Assembly: GCF_034653355.1 (NCBI RefSeq)
Contig: NZ_JAYEER010000003.1
Span: forward strand, 124,001 to 188,000
Length of the DNA: 64,000 nt
Direction of reading: 5' to 3'
DNA from: Nitrospirillum sp034653355
GTDB lineage: Bacteria; Pseudomonadota; Alphaproteobacteria; Azospirillales; Azospirillaceae
Below, piece by piece: positions 54,959-63,745 of the stretch. How positions within the stretch are numbered: position 1 is the stretch's first letter; the number at the start of each line of letters is the position of its first letter. The position numbers and the translations under genes are program-made. The notes under the pieces are model-generated. The model searched no databases. It was not told where the DNA came from and saw nothing but the letters and a program-made list of their open reading frames with translations.

Positions 54959-56059
54959 ATGCGGATATTGGCTTTATGGGGCGCCATCGCCTGCATCGCC
55001 CTGTCCGGGTGCAGCACCCTCAGCCTGTACAAGCCGCCGGGGCGCGACAAGAACGTCTATGCACGATGCCTGGCTGGCAAGGCCAATCTTTGGGACGATG
55101 GCCGCAAATCGATGGCGGCGAAACCGTCCGATGATAACACCGTCATCTTGGCCGCCATATCCAACCTGGGCATCATGCTGACCAGCGGCAGCGCCCTCAC
55201 CAATGATGAATTGGCACTGGCCACCCAGGCCATACCCGACGCCCAATGGCTGGGCGCCATTGAAGCGACGCCATTCAACAGTTTCCTCGACTGCTATGTC
55301 GCCCCGGTGGATCCGGTGAATTTCCAAGGCCGGTTGCTGCGGGGCCATATGGTCCTGGCTGCCGTGGCCCAATACCTGGCCGCCGTGGTGCATGACGCAG
55401 ACGCTTCGCACAAATCGGAATTCGCGCAGCAGGCCCTGCACCTATTGACCAAGGCGGAATTGAACCTCGAGGTGAATTCCCTCGCCTTCGTCGCCCCCCT
55501 CAAGGACAGCGCCGGCGATCCGTTGATCACCTTCATCGCTCCGCCCGGCCACTCCCCTTACGAAGGGTTGGCCCTGCGGCACGTCCTGAACATGCAGCGG
55601 GTCTGGGTGATCCTGCAGGCGGCGGCGTTGGCGGACAAGATCGACGCCTATAATTCCTACTCGGCGATTGAACGCTTGGTCGTGTCCATCGCCACCGGCC
55701 CCACCATTCTGGGCGACGTCAAGGAAATCGGCGAGGCCGCAATCGAAGGCCTGAACAAGGTGGCGCTCTACAACAACTACGGCGCCGCTTATGCCGCGGG
55801 CGGTTTTGAAGACCTGCGCAAAGTCGCCCTGCCCCCTGGCGCCACCGCCGCCGCCTTCGACGCGGCATTCGCCGCCCTGCCCCCTGGCGCCCCCGCGAAC
55901 AGCCCGCCCTTGGGCGTCCAGATTTGGCGCACTTGGGACAAGGTTCTGGATAGCGCCTGCGCCAGCCTGGCCCAGTCGGCTGGGGAAAACATCGTCTCCT
56001 GCATTCCCGGGCCGGACACCCTGAAGACCGAAGCCACGCGCTTCTGGCAAAGGGGCTAA
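54959..56059 (+). CDS. Lipoprotein of unknown function, paired with patatin
   Basis: 366 residues. Lipoprotein signal MRILALWGAIACIALSGC (Cys18), then a helical, Ala-rich domain with a second conserved-looking region near FNSFLDCYVAPVDPVNFQGRLLRGHMVLAAVAQYLAAV. AGGGGAAG precedes the ATG. No known domain recognised. The patatin gene starts 45 bases later on the same strand, and both are less GC-rich than the flanks, suggesting an acquired two-gene unit. Confidence 0.82.
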   Translation: MRILALWGAIACIALSGCSTLSLYKPPGRDKNVYARCLAGKANLWDDGRKSMAAKPSDDNTVILAAISNLGIMLTSGSALTNDELALATQAIPDAQWLGAIEATPFNSFLDCYVAPVDPVNFQGRLLRGHMVLAAVAQYLAAVVHDADASHKSEFAQQALHLLTKAELNLEVNSLAFVAPLKDSAGDPLITFIAPPGHSPYEGLALRHVLNMQRVWVILQAAALADKIDAYNSYSAIERLVVSIATGPTILGDVKEIGEAAIEGLNKVALYNNYGAAYAAGGFEDLRKVALPPGATAAAFDAAFAALPPGAPANSPPLGVQIWRTWDKVLDSACASLAQSAGENIVSCIPGPDTLKTEATRFWQRG

Positions 56060-56104
56060 ATCCGACCGGCCTTCCCCAACCCTTTTTCGTCGGAGGGGCC
56101 TGTC

Positions 56105-57352
56105 ATGACGTACCGCATTCTTTCCCTTGATGGTGGTGGTTCCTGGGCGCTGATCCAGGCCTTGGCGTTGGGAAGAATCTTTGGCGAGGGCACGCCAGGA
56201 CGGGAAATACTGGCCGAATTCGACATGGTGGCCGCCAATTCCGGCGGCAGCATCGTGCTGGGTGGTCTGCTGGAGAATAAATCACCGACAGAGATTCGGG
56301 CCTTGTTCGAGAACGAAACCATCCGCCGGTCCATCTTCTCGCCAACCCGTTCCATCCCCGATTGGGCGGTGCGTGAGCTGACGGATATTGGCCCCAAATA
56401 TAATGCCGAGGCGAAGCTGCCGGCCCTGCAGCGACTGATGCGCACGCGAGGCCAGCAGAAATTGAACGAGGTGGCCAAAGGCATCCGCTCAATGTCCGAA
56501 ACGGATCTTCATGTACTGATCATTGGGTTCGACTACGACCGTAACCGGGCGGCCTTTTTCCGGTCCAAGCGAGCTGAAGGCGGGGCTCAATTGGGTGTCG
56601 GCGACACGATCGACATTGAACTGGCCGAAGCCATACACGCGTCCACCAACGCCCCCCTCAACTACTTCGACGGGCCGGCGGAATTTCCCGTCGGCGGCCA
56701 TCCAGGACGGTATTGGGATGGCGGCTTGACAGGGCATAACAATCCCATCCTGGCCGCCGTTACCGAAGCAATCGTACTGGATGTTCGGCCGACCGATATC
56801 CGCGCGTTGAGCATAGGCACCGCCTCCGTCGCGCTGGCATGGCCCGCGGACGGCGCCCGTCCTTCCCCTTTCCTATGCCCCCGATTGGATCCAGGATTGG
56901 TGACCGACCTGAAAAAGCTGGCCACCACGGTCCTGGATGATCCTCCCGATGCTGCGACTTTCATCGCCCACGTCATGACCGGTGGCGGTGCCGACCTTCC
57001 CAACGGCCAAGTCAGCCGCATCGTGCGGATGAACCCCTTGATCAGTCCAGTGCCCGCGACGGATCCAGGCCCCTGGGGCCCGCCCCAAGGTCTGTCGCCT
57101 GCGCAATTTCAGGCCCTGGTCAAAATGGACATGGATGCCGTGGAACAGGGCGAGGTAGATGCGATCAAGCATCTGGCTGAGCTGTGGTTGGCGGGCAGCG
57201 GCGCCCCCAGCCCTTCCGTTCGCAACCAGCCAATTCGCATGGACCATGACACCCTGGCGTGCGAATTGGGACACACCACGTTTAGCGACGCCCTGACGGC
57301 CTGGAATGCCTTCAATCCACCGGAGGCCGCCGCACCGGGTGGGGCGGCATAA
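56105..57352 (+). CDS. Patatin-like phospholipase
   Basis: 415 residues. Patatin motifs: oxyanion loop DGGGSWA (residues 9-15), nucleophile Ser46 in AANSGGS (lacking the usual first Gly of GxSxG) and catalytic Asp205 in the DGG of YWDGGLTGHNNP. No signal peptide, so the enzyme should be cytoplasmic, acting on phospholipids or acyl esters. Patatin domains also serve as phage-defence effectors (e.g. CapV), but no cyclase or other defence gene is next to it. A SD-like AAGGAGG directly follows the stop without a supported gene. Confidence 0.9.
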   Translation: MTYRILSLDGGGSWALIQALALGRIFGEGTPGREILAEFDMVAANSGGSIVLGGLLENKSPTEIRALFENETIRRSIFSPTRSIPDWAVRELTDIGPKYNAEAKLPALQRLMRTRGQQKLNEVAKGIRSMSETDLHVLIIGFDYDRNRAAFFRSKRAEGGAQLGVGDTIDIELAEAIHASTNAPLNYFDGPAEFPVGGHPGRYWDGGLTGHNNPILAAVTEAIVLDVRPTDIRALSIGTASVALAWPADGARPSPFLCPRLDPGLVTDLKKLATTVLDDPPDAATFIAHVMTGGGADLPNGQVSRIVRMNPLISPVPATDPGPWGPPQGLSPAQFQALVKMDMDAVEQGEVDAIKHLAELWLAGSGAPSPSVRNQPIRMDHDTLACELGHTTFSDALTAWNAFNPPEAAAPGGAA

Positions 57353-57439
57353 GGAGGATCGGCCTTGGACGCGCCACCGCAACCGGCGGCTCCTCCGGCA
57401 AGACCATCCGCCGCCTGGTCGCCCGGCTCTGAAAATGAC

Positions 57440-57468
57440 AAGGGCCGGCGGATTTCTCCCCGGCCCTT
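57440..57468. terminator. Terminator between patatin and prfB genes
   Basis: AAGGGCCGG / CCGGCCCTT stem with loop CGGATTTCTC and TT(T)C on the right. It lies between convergent genes (patatin on plus, prfB on minus). Confidence 0.7.
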
Positions 57469-57505
57469 TCATTACGCTTTCAGAACGACGCAGGCGCACA
57501 CAGGC

Positions 57506-58629
57506 TTACGCCTCCGCCTCATCGCCCTGGCCCTTGATCCTGTGGGCCAAGGCGGCCTGCAGGAACTCGTCGATGTCGCCATCGAGAACGGCGCCGCTCT
57601 GGCTGGTTTCCACGCCGGTGCGCAGATCCTTCACCATCTGGTAGGGCTGCAGGACGTAGGAGCGGATTCTGGTGGCCCCAGCCGATCTCCGTCTTCTGCG
57701 CCTCCAGGTTGGCGGCGGCCTCCTCACGCTTGCGCAGCTCCATCTCATAGATGCGGGCGCGCAGCATGTCCCAGGCCTTGGACCGGTTCTTGTGCTGGCT
57801 GCGTTCCTGCTGGCAGGCGACCACGATGCCCGTGGGCATGTGGGTCAGGCGCACGGCCGAGTCCGTCTTGTTCACGTGCTGGCCGCCGGCGCCGGAGGCG
57901 CGGTAGGTGTCAACGCGAACGTCCTTCTCGTTGATCTCCACCACGATCTTGTCGTCGATGACCGGGGTGACGGAGACGCTGGAGAAACTGGTGTGCCGGC
58001 GCGCCTGGCTGTCGAAGGGGCTGATGCGCACCAGGCGGTGCACGCCCGATTCCGTCTTCAGCCAGCCATAGGCGTTGTGGCCCTTGATCTGGATCGTGGA
58101 CGACTTGATGCCCGCCTCTTCACCGTTGGTCTCGTCCAGCAGTTCCACCTTGAACTTATGCTGTTCGGCCCAGCGGGTGTACATGCGCAGCAGCATCAGC
58201 GCCCAGTCCTGGGCCTCGGTGCCGCCGGCGCCGGCGTTCACTTCCAGGTAGCAGTCGTTGGCGTCGGCCTCACCCGACAGCAGGCTTTCCAGCTCCAGGG
58301 CGGCCGCGCGCTTCTGCAGGGCGATCAGGCCCTGCTCGGCGTCGGTGACGATCTCCTGGTCGCCTTCCAGCTCACCCATCTCGATCAGCTCGATGCCGTC
58401 GTTCAGGTCGCGCTCCAGCGCGCGATAGCCTTCGATGGCGGTCTCAAGCTGGGTCTTTTCCCGCATGATCTTCTGCGCGCGGTCGGAATCGTCCCACAGC
58501 TTGGGGTCTTCCGACAGGGCGTTCAGTTCGTCGTAGCGGCGGAGGGCATTCTCCCAGTCAAAGATGCCTCCTTAGCAGCGTCAAGGACTGTCGCACAGCC
58601 TCGACGACCGCCTCGATCTCGGCCCGCAT
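57506..58629 (-). CDS. prfB: Peptide chain release factor 2 with programmed +1 frameshift and an extra 3' frame break
   Basis: ATG at 58629, then 22 further sense codons to CTT-TGA-C (58563-58557): the RF2 autoregulatory +1 site, preceded by the SD-like AGGAGG. After the shift the protein continues with DWENALRRYDELNALSEDP to the RF2 signature ASGAGGQHVNKTDSAVRL (GGQ). Near the end KTEIGWGHQ is followed by an out-of-frame tail; the expected IRSYVLQPYQMVKDLRTGVET ... AEA lies in the next frame, ending at 57506. The difference is one extra base at 57667-57668. Corrected, the protein has 373 residues, normal for RF2. It releases peptides at UGA and UAA. Confidence 0.92.
58556..58572 (-). other. 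RF2 programmed +1 ribosomal frameshift site
   Basis: On the coding strand AGGAGG-CAT-CTT-TGA-C: internal SD, slippery CTT and in-frame TGA. Low RF2 lets the ribosome slip to the +1 frame and make full-length RF2, a known autoregulation. Confidence 0.93.
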
Positions 58630-58758
58630 CGCGGTCCTCCTCGTCTCGGGTCATGAAATGGTCTTGTAACGGACCGCTTAGATAACCGCTTGGACGCCCG
58701 ATTAGAACCCTGCATTTCGATGGGGGGCGTTGCGATGCCCGCCCCTGGGTCGTGCGCG

Positions 58759-58788
58759 AAAAAAGGGCGCCCCCGAGGGGACGCCCTT
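58759..58788 (-). terminator. Rho-independent terminator of the chemoreceptor gene
   Basis: On the minus strand AAGGGCGTCCCC-TCGG-GGGGCGCCCTT ending in six T residues, 31 bases past the chemoreceptor stop and before prfB's promoter side. Confidence 0.9.
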
Positions 58789-58818
58789 CAAGGTCCGGGT
58801 TCAACAAGGCGGGGGTCG

Positions 58819-60315
58819 TCAGCCGACCATGGCCAGCGAGGCCTCGTTGATCCGGCGGGTCAAGGCGTTGGCGCCATTGGTGGCGTCGGCGATCTTCGTC
58901 AGGCTTTCGCTGATGCTGGAGACGCCGTCGGCGGCGGTCTGCATGTTGCTGGAGATGTCGCGGGCGACCGCGTTCTGTTCCTCGACCGCCGCCGCCATGG
59001 CGCTGGAGATGGCGTTGATGCGGTTGATGATGCCGCCGATGCCCTGGATGGCCGTGGCCAATTCCGTGGTGGCCAGCTGCACCGTGTTGATCTGTTCGGC
59101 GATCTCGCCCGTGGCCTTGGCCGTCTGGTTGGCCAGGGCCTTGACCTCGGAAGCCACCACGGCGAAGCCTTTGCCCGCTTCGCCCGCACGGGCGGCTTCG
59201 ATGGTGGCGTTCAGGGCCAGCAGGTTGGTCTGGCTGGCGATGTCGCTGATCAGCTTCACCACCTCACCGATCCGCTGGGCGGCGTTCAGCAAGCCGGAGA
59301 CGGAGGCGTTGGTCAGGTCCGTCTGATGGACCGCGTCCTCGGAAATCTTGGAGGCTTCGGCCATCTGGCGGCTGATCTCCTCGATCGAGGCCACCAGCTC
59401 GGTGGCGCCGCCAGCGATGGCCTGCACGTTGCCCGAGGCGATCATGGCGGCGCTGGAGGCGTGGCTGACCTGCTCGTCGGTCACGGTCATGGCGCCCGCC
59501 AAGCCGTTCAGATCCTGGGAGATCACCTTCTGCGTGGCCGCGCGGCGATCGCGGGCCTCCACCTGCTCGGTGATGTCGGTGGCGAACTTCACCACCTTGT
59601 AGGGCTTGCCGCCGATGTCGAAGATGGGGTTGTAGGTCGCCTGGATCCACACGGGGCGGCCGCCTTTGCCCAGGCGCTTGTATTCGGCCGACTGGAACTC
59701 ACCCCGGCCCAGCGCCGCCCAGAAGCGCCTGTATTCGTCGCTGCCCTTGAAGGCATCATCCACGAACATGCTGTGGTGCCGCCCCTGGATCTCCGCCAGG
59801 CTGTAGCCCATGGCGTTCAGGAAGTTCTCGTTGGCCGTCAGGATGGTGCCGTCCATGTTGAACTCGATGACCGCCTGGCTCTTGTGGATGGCCTTCAGCT
59901 GGCCGCGTAGGTCGTCGTTGCGCCGACGGCGGGCGGTGATGTCGGTCGCCAGCTTGATGACCTTCACCGGCTTGCCGGAGGCGTCCATCACCGGGGTGTA
60001 GGTCGCCTGCAGCCAGACCTCCCTGCCACCCTTGGCCACGCGCTTGTACTCGGCGGTCTGGAATTCGCCCCGGGCCAAGGCGTCCCAGAAGTTCCGGTAG
60101 TCGTCGCTGTCCTTGTGGGCCTGGTCCACGAACATGCTGTGGTGCCGCCCCTGGATCTCCGCCAGGCTGTAGCCCATGGCGTTCAGGAAGTTCTCGTTGG
60201 CCGTCAGGATGGTGCCATCCAGTTTGAACTCGATGATGGCTTGGGAACGGTTAACGGCCTCCAGGGTCGCCTTTAGGTTAGCACCCGCGCCGTGGGAAAA
60301 CAGCCCGCTCATCAT
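58819..60315 (-). CDS. Soluble PAS-PAS methyl-accepting chemotaxis protein (BdlA/Aer-like)
   Basis: 498 residues from ATG 60315 (or 60312). No membrane segments. PAS1 (~17-135) and PAS2 (~139-257) are near-identical at GTILTANENFLNAMGYSL and share 91 identical bases. The signalling domain (~300-498) has the conserved hairpin tip region IASQTNLLALNATIEAARAGEAGKGFAVVASEVKAL. The BdlA-type PAS-PAS-MCP plan suggests a cytoplasmic sensor of redox, oxygen or a small ligand feeding CheA. No che genes adjoin. A T-tailed terminator follows. Confidence 0.92.
   Translation of the reverse strand: MMSGLFSHGAGANLKATLEAVNRSQAIIEFKLDGTILTANENFLNAMGYSLAEIQGRHHSMFVDQAHKDSDDYRNFWDALARGEFQTAEYKRVAKGGREVWLQATYTPVMDASGKPVKVIKLATDITARRRRNDDLRGQLKAIHKSQAVIEFNMDGTILTANENFLNAMGYSLAEIQGRHHSMFVDDAFKGSDEYRRFWAALGRGEFQSAEYKRLGKGGRPVWIQATYNPIFDIGGKPYKVVKFATDITEQVEARDRRAATQKVISQDLNGLAGAMTVTDEQVSHASSAAMIASGNVQAIAGGATELVASIEEISRQMAEASKISEDAVHQTDLTNASVSGLLNAAQRIGEVVKLISDIASQTNLLALNATIEAARAGEAGKGFAVVASEVKALANQTAKATGEIAEQINTVQLATTELATAIQGIGGIINRINAISSAMAAAVEEQNAVARDISSNMQTAADGVSSISESLTKIADATNGANALTRRINEASLAMVG
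59760..60216 (-). repeat. 91-bp identical direct repeat inside the chemoreceptor gene
   Basis: 59760-59850 and 60126-60216 are identical over 91 bases, offset by 366 bases (122 codons), which is one PAS unit. The flanks differ more. It records a recent PAS duplication or gene conversion between the two domains. Confidence 0.9.
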
Positions 60316-60538
60316 GATTGGCCCGCCCTTTTCCTTATTGCGTGGCCGAGATTTCCCGACCGGACATGCGAGGATTAGGGCCGGTATCCTTAAATTTCCC
60401 TTAAACACACAGACTACAAATGGTCTGGTTAACGTTTTCATATCAAAGACTTAACCGGTCATTCACGCGGCGTTTATTACTAACCTGAAGGATTAGTTCC
60501 TCTTTTGATGGAATTCGTTTTATTGCTATCGATCCCCG

Positions 60539-60590
60539 GCAAAAGACAAACGGGCCGCCCACGCCTGGTGGAACGACCCGTTGCTTCAAC
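60539..60590 (-). terminator. Probable terminator of the OmpW gene
   Basis: On the minus strand AACGGG ... CCAC-CAGGC-GTGG ... CCCGTT forms an interrupted stem followed by TTGTCTTTT, about 20 bases past the OmpW stop. Confidence 0.6.
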
Positions 60591-60609
60591 AATCGATGGG
60601 CGCCTCGCC

Positions 60610-61263
60610 TCAGAAGCGGTAGCCCACGCCAAAACCGACCAGCCAGGGGTTGATGTCAACGTCCGCCTTGATGGGCGTGCCCAGGCCGGCGTTCACCGTG
60701 GCCGTGGTGTTGAGCATCAGCTTCTTCAGGTCCAGGTTCAGGGACCAGTGGTCGTCCAGCTTGTAATCGACGCCGGCCTGAAAGGCGTAGCCGAAGGTGT
60801 TGTCGTACTTCAGGCCCAGGGCGTCACCCTTGTCGACGCCGTAGAACAGCGTGTAGTTCACGCCCACGCCGATGTACGGGCTGATCTTTTCATGCGGCAT
60901 GAAATGGTACTGGAAGGTCAGCGTCGGCGGCAGCAGCCAGACATTGCCCAGATCGACCTTCCCCAGCGGCGTGCCCGAGGCCTTCACGTTGTGCGGCGTG
61001 GTCCCGGCGATCAGTTCCGCAGCGATGCTGTCGGTGAAGAAGTAGCTGAAGTCCACTTCCGGCACGATGGCCGTGCTGATGTCGGTGTGACCGGGAATGC
61101 CGGCCCCGCCCAGGGACAACGAACTGCCGACGTCCGGCGCCACCACCAGGGCGCGGCCCCGGATCAGGAAATCGCCAGCATCGGAGGCATGAGCCGCCGG
61201 GGCCATACCGTAAATCCCAGCCATGAGCGCAGCGGCGGCCACCGTGACGGACAAGAACTTCAT
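60610..61263 (-). CDS. ompW: OmpW-family outer-membrane protein
   Basis: 217 residues from ATG 61263 with AAGGAGGGG 6 bases upstream. Signal peptide (MKFLSVTVAAAALMAGIYGMAPAAHA), then an eight-stranded barrel: FLIRGRALVVAPDVGSS, STAIVPEVDFSYFFTDSIAAELIAGTTPH, LPPTLTFQYHF, ISPYIGVGVNYTLFY, ending in the aromatic VGFGVGYRF. OmpW proteins let small hydrophobic molecules into the periplasm or outer membrane. Single gene. Confidence 0.93.
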   Translation of the reverse strand: MKFLSVTVAAAALMAGIYGMAPAAHASDAGDFLIRGRALVVAPDVGSSLSLGGAGIPGHTDISTAIVPEVDFSYFFTDSIAAELIAGTTPHNVKASGTPLGKVDLGNVWLLPPTLTFQYHFMPHEKISPYIGVGVNYTLFYGVDKGDALGLKYDNTFGYAFQAGVDYKLDDHWSLNLDLKKLMLNTTATVNAGLGTPIKADVDINPWLVGFGVGYRF

Positions 61264-61378
61264 CACTTACCCCTCCTTGAACAGTGCGGCCGGCGAATGT
61301 TCCGCCGCCTCAACGCCGCACTTATTTTTCAATGAGAGGAGTTTTATTGGAGATTGGCCGCCCTATCCCTGACCTGTA

Positions 61379-61915
61379 TCAATCAACACCTTCCAGGGAC
61401 GCAATACGGACCGGCGGAAAGGCCATGACTGAATCGTCGCCATCCCCGCCCGCCCCGGCCTTCCCCACCAGCGCCGCCGCGATGGCGTCCAGGCTGGCGC
61501 CGTCCAGCCGCGTCAGCCCCACGGGCAGGCTGAACCCCCAGCCCATGGCCGCCAGCGCCCCATCCAGCACGGCGGCCAGCGGCACGGGCCGCGACGGCAG
61601 ATAGGCGACCGGCAGGCAGGCCCAGGCGCGCCCGGCGGCGTCATGCTCGACATACATCCCGCCGGGCAGAACCTGGCCCACCGCCAGGAAGCAGGCGCCG
61701 CCCATGCCGTCCGGGGCGAAACAGGCCACGCGGTCCCCCGCCGCCACCCGCCGCAGCCCCCCGTCATGACGGGCCGGCAGGCGCACGTCCCCCACCGCCC
61801 GGCCCTGCCCGATGGCGCCCACGGACGCCACCCACACCCAGCCTGGGGTGCCGGTGACCAGCGACACGGCGGGCGGAAGCGGCAGGCAAGAGGCGGTGGC
61901 GGCTTCGGGGGTCAT
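61379..61915 (-). CDS. EVE/PUA-like domain protein (tentative)
   Basis: 178 residues from ATG 61915. The middle, GWVWVASVGAIGQGRAVGDV ... LRRVAAGDRVACFAPDG ... FLAVGQVLPGGMYVEHD, resembles the EVE fold (WI.VAS...G...G, LRR..GD.V.YYSP, F.AIG.V). The C-terminal part (LAAVLDGALAAMGWGFSLPVGLTRLD) is less typical. EVE domains bind modified nucleotides in DNA or RNA; here the assignment is by motif similarity and the function is uncertain. No restriction or modification genes adjoin. Confidence 0.7.
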   Translation of the reverse strand: MTPEAATASCLPLPPAVSLVTGTPGWVWVASVGAIGQGRAVGDVRLPARHDGGLRRVAAGDRVACFAPDGMGGACFLAVGQVLPGGMYVEHDAAGRAWACLPVAYLPSRPVPLAAVLDGALAAMGWGFSLPVGLTRLDGASLDAIAAALVGKAGAGGDGDDSVMAFPPVRIASLEGVD

Positions 61916-62124
61916 GGCGACACTCCATCGACGGGTGGACCTGTATCCTAGCGCCATGCCCTGACAGATCCTGTCAGGAGGCCACTGTGCCCTAAATCCA
62001 TGTTTCCTGGCCAGGCTGAACAGGCGCGCACACAGAAACGCTCCATCTGGCGACTGGCATGTTGACACACTTCCACAGGGGACTTAGTCATTTTATTATC
62101 AACTATATATATGGAGACTCGGCA

Positions 62125-62442
62125 GTGCGATCACTGATGAAGATTAGTGCTATCAGTTTTTTCTCCATTGTCTCGACAAGCGCCCTAGCCGACACAGTTG
62201 ACTACAACAGGGTCATATCCCGGGTAGGCGCCCAAAGCAGCACCTATGCCTACGTCGGCTTCAGCACACCGCCGTCCGCAGGGTGCATATGGGACGTTCT
62301 TTATATCGATGTCACGACTAACGCGGGACAAGCGCTCTATTCCCTGGTGCTCAGCGCCAAGGCGACCAACACACCCCTTATCCGCGTTCAATATGTCAAG
62401 CAGAGCGACACATCATGTGTTGCTACCCTGTTTGAATTCTAA
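62125..62442 (+). CDS. Small secreted protein, AT-rich upstream
   Basis: 105 residues from a GTG at 62125 with GGAG 7 bases upstream; an ATG at 62137 has no site. Signal peptide (MRSLMKISAISFFSIVSTSALA), then ~83 residues with two cysteines (GCIWDVLYIDV and TSCVATLFEF) that can form a disulfide. Upstream DNA (62080-62124) is markedly AT-rich for this genome. No named family recognised; small secreted proteins of this pattern are variable accessory genes. Confidence 0.7.
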   Translation: MRSLMKISAISFFSIVSTSALADTVDYNRVISRVGAQSSTYAYVGFSTPPSAGCIWDVLYIDVTTNAGQALYSLVLSAKATNTPLIRVQYVKQSDTSCVATLFEF

Positions 62443-62571
62443 TGCTCCAGGAGAGTTTGGCAGCGGCGACAGACTGGCCCAGCCCTTCATCCCGCCGCAA
62501 CCATGCCATCACTCGCCAAACGCAACGGCAACCTTTACGGTCCCAGTCTTCGCACGTTTCGGGACATTCGA

Positions 62572-62970
62572 ATGTATTCCAGAACCCTTCCGCGGATAGC
62601 GCTGGCCGCCATCACCGCCGTGCCCGTCACCTCCACCGCCTGGGCCCATGACTGCCAGCCCTACCAGCCGGAGCCCGTGACTCTGACGGGGGAGATCACC
62701 CTGCTGCACGGCACCCGCAGCGGCGCCAAGGGCGTGACCAACGAAGACTATTACGTGCTGACCCTGCCGCAGATGATCTGCGTGGCGGGCGGCACGGCGG
62801 AAACGGACGAGGACGTGGAGTCCATCGACGCCCTGCAGCTGCGGCTGCCCAAGGGCGCCAAGCCCCCACTGGGCCGCCGGGTGGCCGTGACCGGCACCCT
62901 GTTCCACCGCCTGGCCGACGGCCATACCGAGGTGCTGCTGACCTACGACAGCGTGAAGCCCGCCTCCTAA
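62572..62970 (+). CDS. Secreted DUF4431-like protein
   Basis: 132 residues from ATG 62572 (other in-frame starts have no signal peptide). Signal MYSRTLPRIALAAITAVPVTSTAWA, then VTLTGEITLLHGT ... NEDYYVLTLPQMICVAG ... VESIDALQLRLPKG ... GRRVAVTGTLFHRLADGHTEVLLTYDSV, matching the layout of DUF4431 (YVL.L..PICV, then GK.V.V.G.L). Cys residues in HDCQPY and MICVAG may pair. Function unknown. Its 3' end overlaps the convergent WYL gene by 4 bases. Confidence 0.78.
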   Translation: MYSRTLPRIALAAITAVPVTSTAWAHDCQPYQPEPVTLTGEITLLHGTRSGAKGVTNEDYYVLTLPQMICVAGGTAETDEDVESIDALQLRLPKGAKPPLGRRVAVTGTLFHRLADGHTEVLLTYDSVKPAS

Positions 62971-63665
62971 GGGGCGTCCGGGTCCATGGCGTCCATCTCC
63001 GCCTTCCAATCGGCCAGCAGGGCGTGGCGGCGGCGGGGATAGCGGTCGGCCTCCACCGTCACCTCGACGATGCGGTCGGTGCGGAAATGGCGGAAGGCCC
63101 GCCGGGTCTCGCACCACGCCGCCACCATGCGGACCCGTTCCAGAAAGGCCAGGGCGAAGGGCCAGATGGTGCGGTCGCTGGCCCGCCCCTGGCCGTCGGT
63201 GTAGGCGATGCGCAGCTTGCGCTCCGTCCGGATGGCGCGGCGGATTTCCGTCAGGTCGCGCGGTTCCGTCACGCTGGGCTTCAGCGACACCGGCACCAGG
63301 CCGCTGTCCTCGGCCAGGGCCTTCAAGTCGGCGGGCAGCACGGCCGTGATCTTGGCGGTGGCGTTCTGCGCCGCCAGGCCCAGGGGGCCGTCGCCGCGCT
63401 GTGCCACCCAGCGCAGGCCCAGCACCAGGGCCTCGATCTCGTCATCCCCGAACATCAGGGGCGGCAGCATGAAGCCAGGGCGCAGGACGTAGCCCAAGCC
63501 GGCCTCCCCCTCCACCGGCACGCCTTGCGCGGCCAGCGTCGCCACGTCGCGATAGACGGTGCGGAGTGACACGCCCAGTTCATCGGCCAAAGCAGCAGCC
63601 GTCACCGGCCGGCGATGACGCCGCAACGCTTGGATAAGGTCGAGCAGGCGGGCGGAGCGGGACAA
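62967..63665 (-). CDS. YafY-type HTH/WYL-domain transcriptional regulator, TTG start
   Basis: 232 residues from a TTG at 63665: the frame is open upstream, but MSRSARLLDLIQALRRHRRPVTAAALADELGVSLRTVYRDVATL is the standard N-terminus of this family. HTH residues ~1-60, WYL-like domain ~130-225 (RTERKLRIAYTDGQGRASDRTIWPFALAFLERVRMVAAWCETRRAFRHFRTDRI). WYL domains bind nucleic acid or small ligands and regulate neighbouring or distant genes. No clear RBS at the TTG. Confidence 0.9.
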   Translation of the reverse strand: MSRSARLLDLIQALRRHRRPVTAAALADELGVSLRTVYRDVATLAAQGVPVEGEAGLGYVLRPGFMLPPLMFGDDEIEALVLGLRWVAQRGDGPLGLAAQNATAKITAVLPADLKALAEDSGLVPVSLKPSVTEPRDLTEIRRAIRTERKLRIAYTDGQGRASDRTIWPFALAFLERVRMVAAWCETRRAFRHFRTDRIVEVTVEADRYPRRRHALLADWKAEMDAMDPDAP

Positions 63666-63745
63666 GGGATGGAAACCGGCGCGATGGATCGGGGGCCCGG
63701 CATGGTAGCCCGGCCCCCGCCCGCCCTCAATGCCAGCGGCTGGCG

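Noticed and set aside
54959..57352. CBASS-type defence system (CapV-like patatin)
   Set aside because: No CD-NTase or other CBASS gene is present; only a lipoprotein is linked.
57365..57934. Frame after patatin with a strong AAGGAGG and TTG start
   Set aside because: It runs antisense through prfB and shows no conserved sequence; the SD-like site is noted with the patatin gene.
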